A stretch of DNA of 64,000 nt from Pricia antarctica (lineage in GTDB: Bacteria; Bacteroidota; Bacteroidia; Flavobacteriales; Flavobacteriaceae), in the NCBI GenBank assembly GCA_011050085.1, contig DRGL01000015.1, positions 62,001 through 126,000 on the forward strand. The letters are read 5' to 3'. The translations under genes were made by a program, and so were the position numbers. Below the pieces are notes generated by a model. The model was not told where the DNA came from and made no database searches. It was given only the letters and a program-made list of their open reading frames with translations. Below, one piece after another: positions 36,203 to 45,300 of the stretch. Within the stretch, counting starts at the first letter, position 1, and every line of letters begins with the position of its first letter.

Positions 36203-36558
36203 AAGAATACGCTCCTTAATCAACATATAATTTATAAACAGTTATCAAAAATAGGATGTTCATAACGGATATTAACCTGTTTTCATAACCTCTTTAACTA
36301 TTTGATTTAGAATAGTAGACAAGCTGTACAATTTGTCAACAAAATTATTATACGGTTCAAAGCAAGTTTTATTTGAAATTTTTATACCGCTATTCACACA
36401 CTATAGTAACCATCATTTTTTATTTAAAATTTTAAAAAAAGAAATGGACTATATAATAGATGTTGATAACCTTGCCCTATCCGACAACTTAACGTCTGAA
36501 ACTACGTATACTAGCTGTATAATTCGTAATTTTCCGAACAAATAGATAAACAGTATTA

Positions 36559-38820
36559 ATGTCAAAGAAGAAAAAGAAAGCCAAAAACCATAGAAAGAAC
36601 GAGATTACGAAAGGCATCTTCACTACACTTGAAAAAGAACCCAACAAAACCTTCGATTATAAACAGATAGCTACAAAGCTTGAATTGACCGATACCCAAG
36701 ACCGCAATCAACTTATTAAAAGACTAGGGCAGTTAAAGGAGGAAAATCGAATCGATGAAGAAGACCGTGGACAATATAAGGCTGTCAGTAACTCCAGATC
36801 TAAAACGCAAAAAGGCGAAGGTCAAAATAATGAAAACCGTAGTGGCGGAAGTACGCTTACCGGAAAAGTAGATCTTACCAGCCGTGGAAATGCCTATATC
36901 GTTGTTGAAGATATGGATGATGATATCTTCATTCCCGCAAATCGCGTTAATAAAGCTTTTCATGGTGATACGGTAGAAGTAAATGTATTCAAACCAAGAA
37001 AGGGTAAAAAGCTCGAGGGGGAGATTATCAACATTATTGAAAGAAAGAAAACCGAATTTGTCGGTATTTTAGATATTCAAAAAACCTTTGCCTTTGTGCG
37101 CCCAACCGATTTTCGGATGTATACCGATTTTTTTGTGCCCATTGGTAATATAATGGATGCCAATGATGGTGATAAAGTTGTTGTTACCTTTGAGGAATGG
37201 TCCGATAAAGGCGGTTCGCCTACCGGACGCGTCACCGAAGTATTGGGAAAACCTGGGGATCACAATACCGAGATACATGCAATTCTAGCAGAATACGGAT
37301 TACCGTATGACTTTCCTACAGAGGTAGAACGTTATGCTGATTCTTTAGATACATCGATAACACCTGAGGAGATTGCTAAGCGTAGGGATATGCGCGACGT
37401 ACTCACGTTCACTATCGACCCTAAGGATGCTAAGGATTTTGATGATGCGCTTTCTTTCGAAATTTTACCGAATGGAAATTATGAGATAGGAATTCATATT
37501 GCCGATGTATCCCACTACTTATTGCCCGATACGATATTGGACGATGAAGCCTATGAACGCGCTACTTCAGTTTATTTAGTCGACCGAGTGGTACCAATGC
37601 TACCGGAAGTGTTGTCCAATAACGCTTGTTCTCTGCGTCCAAACGAAGAAAAATATACATTTTCCGCCATTTTTGAAATAGATAAGGATAATGCTGGAAT
37701 AAAGAACCAATGGTTCGGTAAAACCGTCATCAATTCAGATGAACGATTTGCCTACGAAGAATCTCAAGTGATTATTGAGACTGGAAAAGGTTATGTTCCA
37801 GAGGATATTTCAATTAGGGGCGATGCGTATTCGGTAGCTGATATAGTAGTTGAGGCAACCCTTGAAATGGACCGTCTTGCCAAAATCATGCGCAATAGAC
37901 GCATGCAAGATGGGGCTCTATCTTTTGATAAGTTGGAGGTCAAGTTCATTTTGAACGAAAACAGTGAACCTGAAGGGGTTTATTTTAAGGAATCGAAAGA
38001 TGCCAATAAGCTGATAGAGGAATTTATGCTATTGGCCAACCGAAAAGTAGCGGAATTTGTCGGGAAGCAAAAGCCTAAAAAAACATTTGTCTACCGTATT
38101 CATGATGACCCCGACCAAGATAAATTAGCAGCATTAAACGGAATTATTTCACGTTTTGGGCATAAGTTGGATTTTAAGGATAAGAAATCTATTAGCAGCT
38201 CTTTAAATAAGCTTTTAAGCGATGTAAAGGGTCGAAAAGAGCAGAATTTGGTCGATACGTTGACCATACGAAGTATGAGTAAGGCGATTTATACCACTGA
38301 TAACATTGGACATTACGGACTTTCATTTGATTATTATAGTCACTTTACGTCTCCGATACGTCGTTACCCCGATGTGATGGTTCACAGGTTATTACAACAT
38401 TATCTTGACGGAGGTAAGTCTGTTAATGCCGAAGCTTATGAGAAAAAGTGTAAGCATTCTTCCGATATGGAATATTTAGCATCAAGCGCCGAACGTGATT
38501 CCATAAAATACATGCAAATCAAATTCATGCAAGATCATCAAGATCAAGAGTTTGTAGGTGTTATTAGCGGTGTCACCGACTGGGGTATCTATGTAGAGAT
38601 AGTGGAGAATAAATGTGAGGGAATGGTACGTATCAGTGATATTAAAGGCGATTATTATATCTTTGACGAAAAAGAGTACGCTGTTGTAGGAGAACGTACG
38701 AAGAAAAAATATACGCTGGGCGATGAGGTCGTAGTGATGGTCAAAGATACCGATCTTATTAAACGGCATCTCGATTTCGTCCTATTGGGCAAACATGAAG
38801 GTGAAGGTATAGTATCTTAA
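36559..38820 (+). CDS. rnr: Ribonuclease R
   Basis: The 753-residue protein begins with a lysine-rich tail and a winged-helix segment (FDYKQIATKLELTD). Two cold-shock domains follow (for example GKVDLTSRGNAYIVV). The RNB catalytic domain has the Asp cluster D287-P-K-D-A-K-D293-F-D295-D296 that binds Mg2+. An S1 domain (VGVISGVTDWGIYVEI) closes the protein. It is a processive 3'-5' exoribonuclease that degrades structured RNA and acts in rRNA and tmRNA quality control. The length and domain order are those of full-length RNase R. The long upstream gap holds inverted repeats that may regulate it. Confidence 0.97.
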   Translation: MSKKKKKAKNHRKNEITKGIFTTLEKEPNKTFDYKQIATKLELTDTQDRNQLIKRLGQLKEENRIDEEDRGQYKAVSNSRSKTQKGEGQNNENRSGGSTLTGKVDLTSRGNAYIVVEDMDDDIFIPANRVNKAFHGDTVEVNVFKPRKGKKLEGEIINIIERKKTEFVGILDIQKTFAFVRPTDFRMYTDFFVPIGNIMDANDGDKVVVTFEEWSDKGGSPTGRVTEVLGKPGDHNTEIHAILAEYGLPYDFPTEVERYADSLDTSITPEEIAKRRDMRDVLTFTIDPKDAKDFDDALSFEILPNGNYEIGIHIADVSHYLLPDTILDDEAYERATSVYLVDRVVPMLPEVLSNNACSLRPNEEKYTFSAIFEIDKDNAGIKNQWFGKTVINSDERFAYEESQVIIETGKGYVPEDISIRGDAYSVADIVVEATLEMDRLAKIMRNRRMQDGALSFDKLEVKFILNENSEPEGVYFKESKDANKLIEEFMLLANRKVAEFVGKQKPKKTFVYRIHDDPDQDKLAALNGIISRFGHKLDFKDKKSISSSLNKLLSDVKGRKEQNLVDTLTIRSMSKAIYTTDNIGHYGLSFDYYSHFTSPIRRYPDVMVHRLLQHYLDGGKSVNAEAYEKKCKHSSDMEYLASSAERDSIKYMQIKFMQDHQDQEFVGVISGVTDWGIYVEIVENKCEGMVRISDIKGDYYIFDEKEYAVVGERTKKKYTLGDEVVVMVKDTDLIKRHLDFVLLGKHEGEGIVS

Positions 38821-38823
38821 AAG

Positions 38824-38928
38824 ATGGCTGAACGCTATTTGAAAGTGTATCTTACCGTTAAAGACGGGCTGGTAACGAAGTATTATAATTTTTCGGAACG
38901 GCTTTTGTTTATACATAGACCGGTTTAA
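38824..38928 (+). CDS. Possible 34-residue protein directly after rnr
   Basis: ATG 38824 lies three bases after the rnr stop and reads MAERYLKVYLTVKDG..., ending FSERLLFIHRPV. The composition is protein-like and the spacing suggests co-transcription. No family was recognised, and a frame this short may be accidental. Confidence 0.3.
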   Translation: MAERYLKVYLTVKDGLVTKYYNFSERLLFIHRPV

Positions 38929-38947
38929 ACGTTGAAATAACAATAGA

Positions 38948-38955
38948 TACGTTTG
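38948..38955 (+). promoter_or_regulatory. -7 box (TACGTTTG) for the GIN-domain gene
   Basis: TACGTTTG fits TAnnTTTG and lies 21 bases before ATG 38976, which gives a leader of about 15 bases. TTTA about 21 bases upstream may serve as a weak -33 element. Confidence 0.45.
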
Positions 38956-38975
38956 ACCGACCTAAAATTGACATC

Positions 38976-39653
38976 ATGAAACAGCTCATGTTTTTTTTGA
39001 TACTTGGGCTTGGGCAACCTGTTATTTCGGCTCAAGAAAATAGTACACAAGACCTTACTCCATTTACAGAAATCAAAGCCTTTGATGGGATATCCGTAAA
39101 CTTGATAAAATCGGATGTTAATAAGGCAGTTGTTTCTGGAGAAAGTGCAGAAAAAGTAGCCATCGTAAACAATGATGGTGTTCTTAAGGTACGCATGCAG
39201 CTCGATAAAATTTTCAGTGGCTATCGAACCTTTGTAGATATTTACTATACTGAAAAACTCGTTATCATCGATGTTAACGAAGATGCACGTATCAGTTCCA
39301 AAGAGACTATAATTCAAGATGTGTTGGAGCTAAAAGCGCAAGAGGGTGGCGAGATAACTATTGATGCCGATGTGGAGCAATTGCTTATAAAAACAGTCAC
39401 TGGAGGTGTTATTATAACCACCGGAACTTCAGATCTTCAAGATGTAGCCATCAATACTGGGGGCGTTTATGAGGGCAAAGCATTGAAAACCAAATTTTCT
39501 ACTATCAATGTCAACGCTGGCTCCCGGGCCGAAATTTATGCCTCCGATTATGTTAAGGCAACAGTCAAGGCAGGTGGCGAAGTCATGGTATATGGTGATC
39601 CAAAAAAGATGGATGAAAAAACGGTCTTTGGTGGTACTGTGACGAGAATGTAG
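38976..39653 (+). CDS. Secreted GIN-domain (DUF2807) beta-helix protein
   Basis: The 225-residue protein has a signal peptide (MKQLMFFLILGLGQPVISAQ). The mature part matches the 'putative auto-transporter adhesin, head GIN domain' family. It opens with PFTEIKAFDGISVNLIK, then short beta-strand repeats with conserved Gly-Gly turns (AQEGGEITID, VTGGVIITTG, NTGGVYEGKAL, AGGEVMVYGDP). Despite the family name no autotransporter barrel is present, and its function in Bacteroidota is not established. It is expected in the periplasm or on the surface. It is preceded by its own promoter box. Confidence 0.88.
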   Translation: MKQLMFFLILGLGQPVISAQENSTQDLTPFTEIKAFDGISVNLIKSDVNKAVVSGESAEKVAIVNNDGVLKVRMQLDKIFSGYRTFVDIYYTEKLVIIDVNEDARISSKETIIQDVLELKAQEGGEITIDADVEQLLIKTVTGGVIITTGTSDLQDVAINTGGVYEGKALKTKFSTINVNAGSRAEIYASDYVKATVKAGGEVMVYGDPKKMDEKTVFGGTVTRM

Positions 39654-39709
39654 TTTGCCTACGATTAAATTGTTTCTAGAATTATTTGAGGTATACTTCC
39701 TATAAAAAA

Positions 39710-39769
39710 TGTTAACTCTCAACAGTTATTCGTTAATAGCGATTGTTTTTCAGTTTTTAACTGTTAACT
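39710..39769. repeat. Direct and inverted repeats upstream of the LysE-family gene
   Basis: TGTTAACT occurs at 39710-39717 and again at 39762-39769. AACAGTTA (39721-39728) is the reverse complement of TAACTGTT (39758-39765). The cluster ends about 40 bases before the start of the exporter gene, a plausible operator position. Confidence 0.45.
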
Positions 39770-39810
39770 TTTAACCCTGTTTACCAAGTAGCAGCTATTA
39801 ATTTCTACTA

Positions 39811-40488
39811 ATGATTGAAGATGTACGGGCAGCGATTCCTTTAGGCTTTTTACTAAGCTTTATGATTGGGCCTGTTTTTTTTGTACTTCTAGAGACTAGT
39901 GCTACAAGAGGTTTCAGGGCAGCGGTTGCCTTTGACGTAGGGGTAATCTTTTCGGATATACTTTTTCTGCTCATTGCCTATTTTAGTAGTTTTCAGCTTT
40001 TAGAAAACCTAAGCAACCAACCAGGTCTATTCGTTTTTGGAGGCGTCATCTTATTTGTATATGGCATTGTCACTTTCTTCAAAGAACCGCCTGAAAAAAA
40101 GGAGACCAACGTTGAGTATAGCAAAAGTGATTTTTTCAGCTTGGTCGTAAAAGGCTTTCTACTCAATTTTATAAATATCGGGGTCTTGATTTTCTGGTTG
40201 GGAATTATCATTGTGGTAGGCCCAAGTCTTGACAACGAACCGCAACGCATCATGGTATTTTTTTCCACCATGGTAGGCGCCTTTTTTATTACAGATATCT
40301 TCAAAATACTTCTTGCCAAGCAGTTGAAGAAAAAACTAACGACAAAGCGAATATATTACGTCAAAAAAGGTTTGGGCATTATTCTCATGATTTGTGGTAT
40401 TGTACTTATTGTCAAAGGGTTTTTACCGAAAGATCAATTTAATATTGAAGAAAGTATAGAGAATATTGAGCTGGGTTTTTTGCATTAA
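39811..40488 (+). CDS. LysE/RhtB-family amino-acid exporter
   Basis: The 225-residue integral membrane protein has about six hydrophobic segments. The N-terminal family signature AIPLGFLLSFMIGPVFFVLLE includes the conserved G-P-x-F. A central cytoplasmic charged stretch (EPPEKKETNVE) precedes the second half (NFINIGVLIFWLGIIIVVGP), where LysE proteins show a similar N-P-x-x-W-like motif. It probably exports amino acids or related small molecules. Its stop codon lies next to a hairpin that terminates the opposing tRNA transcript. Confidence 0.88.
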   Translation: MIEDVRAAIPLGFLLSFMIGPVFFVLLETSATRGFRAAVAFDVGVIFSDILFLLIAYFSSFQLLENLSNQPGLFVFGGVILFVYGIVTFFKEPPEKKETNVEYSKSDFFSLVVKGFLLNFINIGVLIFWLGIIIVVGPSLDNEPQRIMVFFSTMVGAFFITDIFKILLAKQLKKKLTTKRIYYVKKGLGIILMICGIVLIVKGFLPKDQFNIEESIENIELGFLH

Positions 40489-40514
40489 AAAACCCTCACG
40501 TATAATGAGGGTTT
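40485..40514 (-). terminator. Terminator of the tRNA-Cys transcript (minus strand)
   Basis: AAACCCTCA (40490-40498) pairs with TGAGGGTTT (40506-40514). Read on the minus strand, the hairpin is followed by a run of T (complement of the A run at 40487-40492). It lies directly after the tRNA 3' end and overlaps the end of the LysE-family gene. Confidence 0.8.
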
Positions 40515-40517
40515 AAG

Positions 40518-40588
40518 AGGCATCGAGCGGATTCGAACCGCTGTACAAGCTTTTGCAGAGCTGCGCCTAGCCACTCGGCCACGATGCC
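40518..40588 (-). tRNA. tRNA-Cys (anticodon GCA)
   Basis: The 71-base minus-strand gene folds as a full cloverleaf. The acceptor stem GGCATCG/CGATGCC has seven pairs. The D-stem is GCC/GGC. The anticodon loop CTGCAAA contains GCA. The T-arm is AGCGG-TTCGAAT-CCGCT. The discriminator base is U, the identity base of tRNA-Cys. The outermost anticodon-stem pair is a C-U mismatch. CCA is not encoded. Confidence 0.95.
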
Positions 40589-40600
40589 ATTTTCGAAGTG

Positions 40601-40608
40601 CAAAGATA
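40601..40608 (-). promoter_or_regulatory. -7 box (TATCTTTG) for tRNA-Cys
   Basis: On the minus strand TATCTTTG ends 13 bases before the tRNA 5' end. It is identical to the lepA box. No TTG is seen at -33. Confidence 0.5.
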
Positions 40609-40676
40609 GTTTTTTTAGAGGAAACCCGTTTTAAGTATCGTTATTTTTTCAAAATTTACGGTTGTGATTTAGTAAT

Positions 40677-41057
40677 CTAAGAAGCTTTTATCGAACTTAC
40701 TTTACGGCTTTCTCCCAGTACTACGGTAACTTTCTCAACGTCTCCACCTATAGGTGGATTGATTTTCGAGACCCAGACCCTTGCCTTTTCAACAATTTCG
40801 ATTTCTTTAAAAATACGATCGATAATTCGCTGGCCAACGTGCTCTAAAAGTTTTGATGGGGTTTCCATCTCTTGCTTCACAATATGGTTGATATGCACAT
40901 AATCTACTGTATCGGATAATGCATCTGAAAGAGAGGCTTTTGAAAGGTTGGCAGTAACAGATACATCTACCCGATATTCGCTACCTATTGCCGTTTCCTC
41001 CTTAAGACATCCGTGATGGGCGTACACCCTTATATTGTCGATCCTTACTTTTCCCAC
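40677..41057 (-). CDS. folB: Dihydroneopterin aldolase
   Basis: The start is taken as GTG 41057, because the protein then begins MGKVRIDNIRVYAHHGC. That matches the usual FolB N-terminus and gives 126 residues, close to the family's 120-125. A TTG at 41123 would add 22 unlikely residues. Diagnostic elements are YAHHGCLKEE near the start, DTVDYVHINHIV in the middle with the Tyr of the active site, LLEHVGQRI, and VWVSKINPPIGGDVEKV at the end. FolB converts dihydroneopterin to hydroxymethyl-dihydropterin and glycolaldehyde in folate synthesis. It precedes tRNA-Cys on the same strand and follows the surface-protein operon. Confidence 0.9.
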   Translation of the reverse strand: MGKVRIDNIRVYAHHGCLKEETAIGSEYRVDVSVTANLSKASLSDALSDTVDYVHINHIVKQEMETPSKLLEHVGQRIIDRIFKEIEIVEKARVWVSKINPPIGGDVEKVTVVLGESRKVSSIKAS

Positions 41058-41160
41058 AATAAAAGTTTTGGTAAAGTTAATCGAATCTCTAATATCAGCG
41101 CCTGCTAAGCGTCTATCTTTCAAAAGGCATTAGGAAACTGGCTTATATTGTATGTAGGTA

Positions 41161-42114
41161 TTAATACGTACAACGACAATTACTGAGTCCTTGGAAGAGG
41201 TCGACACCTATGGTAACCACATGTGTACCCGTACTATAGTTAAGTATTTCGTTGAGAATGATTTGGTAAGAATAGCCTAGGTAGAAATTGCTCTTTTTTA
41301 AACCTGCAAATGGAGCAATATATAGGGGATTTCCAATTTGATCGTTCAAAAATCGGTAGTTAACTCCTGTATAATAGTAATCCTCAAAATCATAAAATCT
41401 AAATTTTAGGTTCAGGTCCGTTTCGGAACGGCCATCACTCTCAAACATTTTATATAAAATCGAAGGCTCGATTTCTAAATTTGAATTCTTGTTTTTCCGG
41501 TAGCGATAACCCGTATACGCATAATAATTTCTCAATTCATTAGGCTCGCTTGCATCAAAGGTAAAATTACTGGGATCTTTACCTAAAAGGTTAGAAGCAT
41601 TCGCACTAAAATAGAATTTACCATACCGATACATTGCGCCTACATCAAAATTATGGTTAGTAGTCTGTCGATTATTTACGACTCCTGGGTCTAGATTGGC
41701 ATCTATAAATTCGTCGATATCGATGCGGAACTGGTTAAAATTATAAGACAATCCGAACGATAAAAATTCGTCGTCATAGCGATCTAATGTCAGGTGATGT
41801 GCAAAAGATATTCTAGCCCCTTGTTGTTTGGTATAACCGTTCTTATCGTTATATAAAAAGAGACCAAGACCTGACTTTTCCCCGATACGCATATCAGCCG
41901 CCAGCGATTGTGTCTGTGGGGCATCCTTGATACCTACCCATTGCGTAAGTCCGTTTAACCTAATCTTTACATGATCCCCGATACCTGCGTACACGGGTGA
42001 TAACACAAACGGGTTATCTGCCAAGTATTGAGATAACTGGGGCGAGTTAAGCTCTTGCCCCTTCGCAGAGTAAAGGCCGCCTAGGCACAACAGAATCAGT
42101 AAAAGTTTACGCAT
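41161..42114 (-). CDS. PorP/SprF-family type IX secretion outer-membrane protein
   Basis: The 317-residue protein has a signal peptide (MRKLLLILLCLGGLYSAKGQ) and the PorP/SprF opening: SPQLSQYLADNPFVLSPVYAG, followed by RLNGLTQWVGIKDAPQT. The rest is an outer-membrane barrel of alternating strands that ends with an aromatic-rich segment. SprF proteins are needed for surface delivery of cargo with the gliding-type C-terminal domain, and sprF normally lies directly after sprB. This gene lies 19 bases after the giant SprB-like gene, so it is most likely the dedicated partner of that adhesin and the last gene of its operon. Confidence 0.93.
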   Translation of the reverse strand: MRKLLLILLCLGGLYSAKGQELNSPQLSQYLADNPFVLSPVYAGIGDHVKIRLNGLTQWVGIKDAPQTQSLAADMRIGEKSGLGLFLYNDKNGYTKQQGARISFAHHLTLDRYDDEFLSFGLSYNFNQFRIDIDEFIDANLDPGVVNNRQTTNHNFDVGAMYRYGKFYFSANASNLLGKDPSNFTFDASEPNELRNYYAYTGYRYRKNKNSNLEIEPSILYKMFESDGRSETDLNLKFRFYDFEDYYYTGVNYRFLNDQIGNPLYIAPFAGLKKSNFYLGYSYQIILNEILNYSTGTHVVTIGVDLFQGLSNCRCTY

Positions 42115-42133
42115 GGTTTAGTAGGTTAAGATT

Positions 42134-42397
42134 TTAGCGATATAGGGTAAAGTGTCCGACGAATTCACGATCATCGTTCTCTCCTTTCAATTTTATAATG
42201 TACCAGTAATCTCCAGTCGGCAATGCGGTCTGTTGGTAAAAACCGTCCCATCCACGGTCACCTTGTCTCATTCGATATACCTCCCTACCATAACGATCGA
42301 AAATGATGGTTAGTATTTGTGGGAAGCCCTCATCGTTGCGTGGTTTCCAATATTGATTTTCGCTATCTCCATTTGGGGAGAAGAAATTAGGAATCTC
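42134..42397 (-). other. Gliding-type (type B) T9SS C-terminal domain of the giant adhesin
   Basis: These codons encode about residues 6184-6271, from IEIPNFFSPNGDSEN to the terminal GHFTLYR. The domain includes the conserved FSPNGD, IFDRYGREVY and GWDG-TGDYWY elements. In the SprB system this class of domain needs a SprF-type partner for export. Confidence 0.9.
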
Positions 42398-45300
42398 AAT
42401 ATCGATGAACTCGATAAAGATATTGGCCGTAGCCTCGCATCCGTTTTCATCTACTACCCGAACAACATAGGTATCGGTTCGGTTGACCATGAAGGTATTG
42501 TCTTCACCATTGTTTACGTCTCCGAAATAAATGGTATAGTCATCCCGTCCCCCGTTTACGGTCGCCGTTAGTTCGTTAACGTTGCTCTGTGCAACGCTTA
42601 TGGTCAAAGGCTCATAATCTTCGGTTTCAAAACTATGGGTTACAATGCATCCGTTGGCATGTGATATGGCGATATAATGTGATCCGGGCAGGGTATCACG
42701 GAAGAACGGATTAAGCTGCATATCGGCTGGATCAGTAGAATCTAGAGCATAAAGCACATCATTGGCTATACTGTTGTCGTCTAGCACAATGTTGATGTAA
42801 TTGGTCGGACTATTATTCTCACAACCATATATCGTCTCTACCGTAGCATTGAGATTGACCCCTGCTTCGATAGTGACAACTATATTCTCGTCACACCCCA
42901 TGGCATCCCTTATAAATAGAATATAATCACCTGCCGCCAAATCGGATAGCACTGTTCTATCTTGAACAAAATTACTTTCGAAACTGAAACGGGTACTATA
43001 CGGTGCAGTACCTCCGGAAATCGTAAGGTCGATGGAGCCATTTTCCTCACCTGCGCACAGTTCGGGAAGTGCTGTAGCGGTTACTGCCAATACTTCTGGC
43101 TCGGTAATGGTATATTGCATCGTTATAAAACAACCGTTCCGGTCTTGAGCGATTATGGTATATGTTATGCCAGTGGGCGAACCAGCGAGATCTGTGAATA
43201 CGTTTTCATCGCTGAATTGGTTCAGGTTGGGCGAAATAGCATATTGATAAGGTCCAACACCTCCTTCTAGTTCCACAGTGATTGTGCCGTCACTGGAACC
43301 ATTACAGCTGACATCGGTGAAATTATTGGGGTCAAGCAAGGATAACGCGTCCGGCTCATTTATGACCACTCTTTGTGGCTGGGTAGTACAATCATCACTC
43401 AATACATTAACGTAATATGTTCCTGCCGATAGATTATCAAACGTTCCATCAGAAACAGGGCCTGCAATACGGTCTGCTGCGTTTAATTGCGTATAATCAA
43501 GACTGTTTTGGTTTGAACCTCGGTAGTTGTCGTAAAGTTCGAACCTATAATTCCCTAATCCTCCTGCGGCCCTGGCAAAAATTAGGGCCGTATTGTCCCC
43601 ATTACAGTTGATAACTGCCGCAGATGTGTCTAAGGTCAATGTCAATGGTATGATACTACTTTCCACAATGGTGTTCGAAGCTACTGCGGGGCAAGAATTA
43701 ACGGCATCCCTAACTTCATAGCGATAACTATCAGCATTAAAAACTCCGGTAGTTGGAAGAATGACACTGTTTCCGGTCATGGCTATCCAAGTTGAAGTGC
43801 CTACACGTCGGTATTCGTAAGAACCGCTTATACCTCCAGAGGCGGAAAGTTCAAGCTCAACCCCGGTAGTACAAGTCAACGGACTTGTACGGATCAAATC
43901 CGCTACCACTTCTGTCGGGTTTGTAATGTTTTCAATCGGTGTTTCAAAGCTACAGCCAAAGTCATCGCTAATGGTAATGCTATAGAAACCAGTATTAAGA
44001 TTATTGAACGTAGCCCCGGTTTGAATGACCGAAGTTCTTATCAGTGTTGTTCCGGATGCATCATTATAAACATTTAGACGATATCGATAGGTTGGCGAAA
44101 CGTTTCGTACGGTATTGACCGTTGCCGTTACACTGGCCGTATTTCCATTAAAACAGCTAAGTGGTGTTGCTGAAATGGTAGCCGCGATATCTTCTGGCCG
44201 TATCAAGGTAATCGAACTTGTTTCTACACAATTTTTGGTATCTGTTACCACAACGGTATAGTCACCAGCGGCCAAGTTTTGGAACACGAATCCCTCGACA
44301 TTAGTCTCGGTATACACTTGTGTTGTAGTGGTATTGTTCAATTCGATGGTATATGGCCCGTATCCGCCTGATGGGTCAATAAAAATGACGCCTTGGTCAT
44401 TGGTACAACTTGGGTTTTTCAGTTCGTTTTGAACAATAGTTATTGGAGTTGTCGGGGCAGAAATCGTAATAGTGTTTGATTTCTTTTCACATCGAGGCGC
44501 ATCAGTTTGTATAATATTTACATAGTAACTACCACCTACAAGGTCGTTCACAGTAAAGGATGCTGCCGTATTTCCGGTTATCAAAGCTGAAACAGGAGTG
44601 TCATTACTATCGAACACTTGATAATCATAGCTGCCCGTATATCTATCGATTGTAACCTCAAAACGTCCACCAGAGGTCGCATCGTTCAAACATTCCTCAT
44701 CGGCAAGTTTGGTAGCGCTGACGAGCATAATTTTGGGGTCTGCAACCGAATGCACTGTATCAATTCGACAACCGGTATCCAAATTCGTGATTGCTATCGC
44801 ATAATTCCCAACGCCAAGACCAGTAAATACACCGGTGTTATTGGTCTGGTTGTAAGTTACATTGATTCCGGAAATAACATACTCCAAGTTCGGCGTAGCA
44901 AACGCTGGAACAACGGTTACGGATACTGTTATATTTTCATCGAACGTAGCACAACTTACAGGTTGATCAACATTTACAACTGCATCGCTGATACTTACAA
45001 ATGGCGCAATACTTGTAGTGGTAGAGCTCATACAGCCCTTGCTATCATAGATGTTTATGGTATAATTGCCACCCGCAAGATTTGTTTCGGTATACGATGA
45101 GTTTGAACCGTTCTGAACGGTTATCGCATCACCTACTGCAACCGTTGCCGGATTATCGTTGTTGATGAACTCGTAACGTACATATATCCCTGAACCTCCT
45201 GTTACTCCAATAATATCAATAATCGGATAGTCGGTTTTATTGCCTGTAGTACAGCTGAAGGTTACAGGTGCGGGTGCAGGAACGCTAACAGCCGACGCCG

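Larger units (their letters stand above)
35853..36558. other. AT-rich gap with inverted repeats and DnaA-box-like sites
   Basis: No convincing gene lies here; a 70-codon frame at 36333-36545 has poor composition. The sequence is unusually rich in TGTTGATAA/TTATCAACA-like nonamers. Exact TGTTGATAA sits at 36082 and 36461, each one mismatch from the DnaA box TGTGGATAA. Two-mismatch sites occur near 36092, 36242, 36257 and 36332. TGTTGATAACCT is a 12-base direct repeat at 36082 and 36461. This could be a DnaA-binding or origin-like region or the control region of rnr. Gene orientation diverges here, but no whole-chromosome skew can be seen. Confidence 0.35.

Noticed and set aside
36333-36545. 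70-codon frame upstream of rnr
   Set aside because: Composition follows AT-rich DNA, no promoter or family, and it covers the repeat cluster.
44618-45100. 160-codon plus-strand frame within the adhesin gene, one of many such frames
   Set aside because: The minus-strand frame is continuous for 6,271 codons with clear SprB repeats; opposing frames mirror the repeat composition and have low-complexity products.
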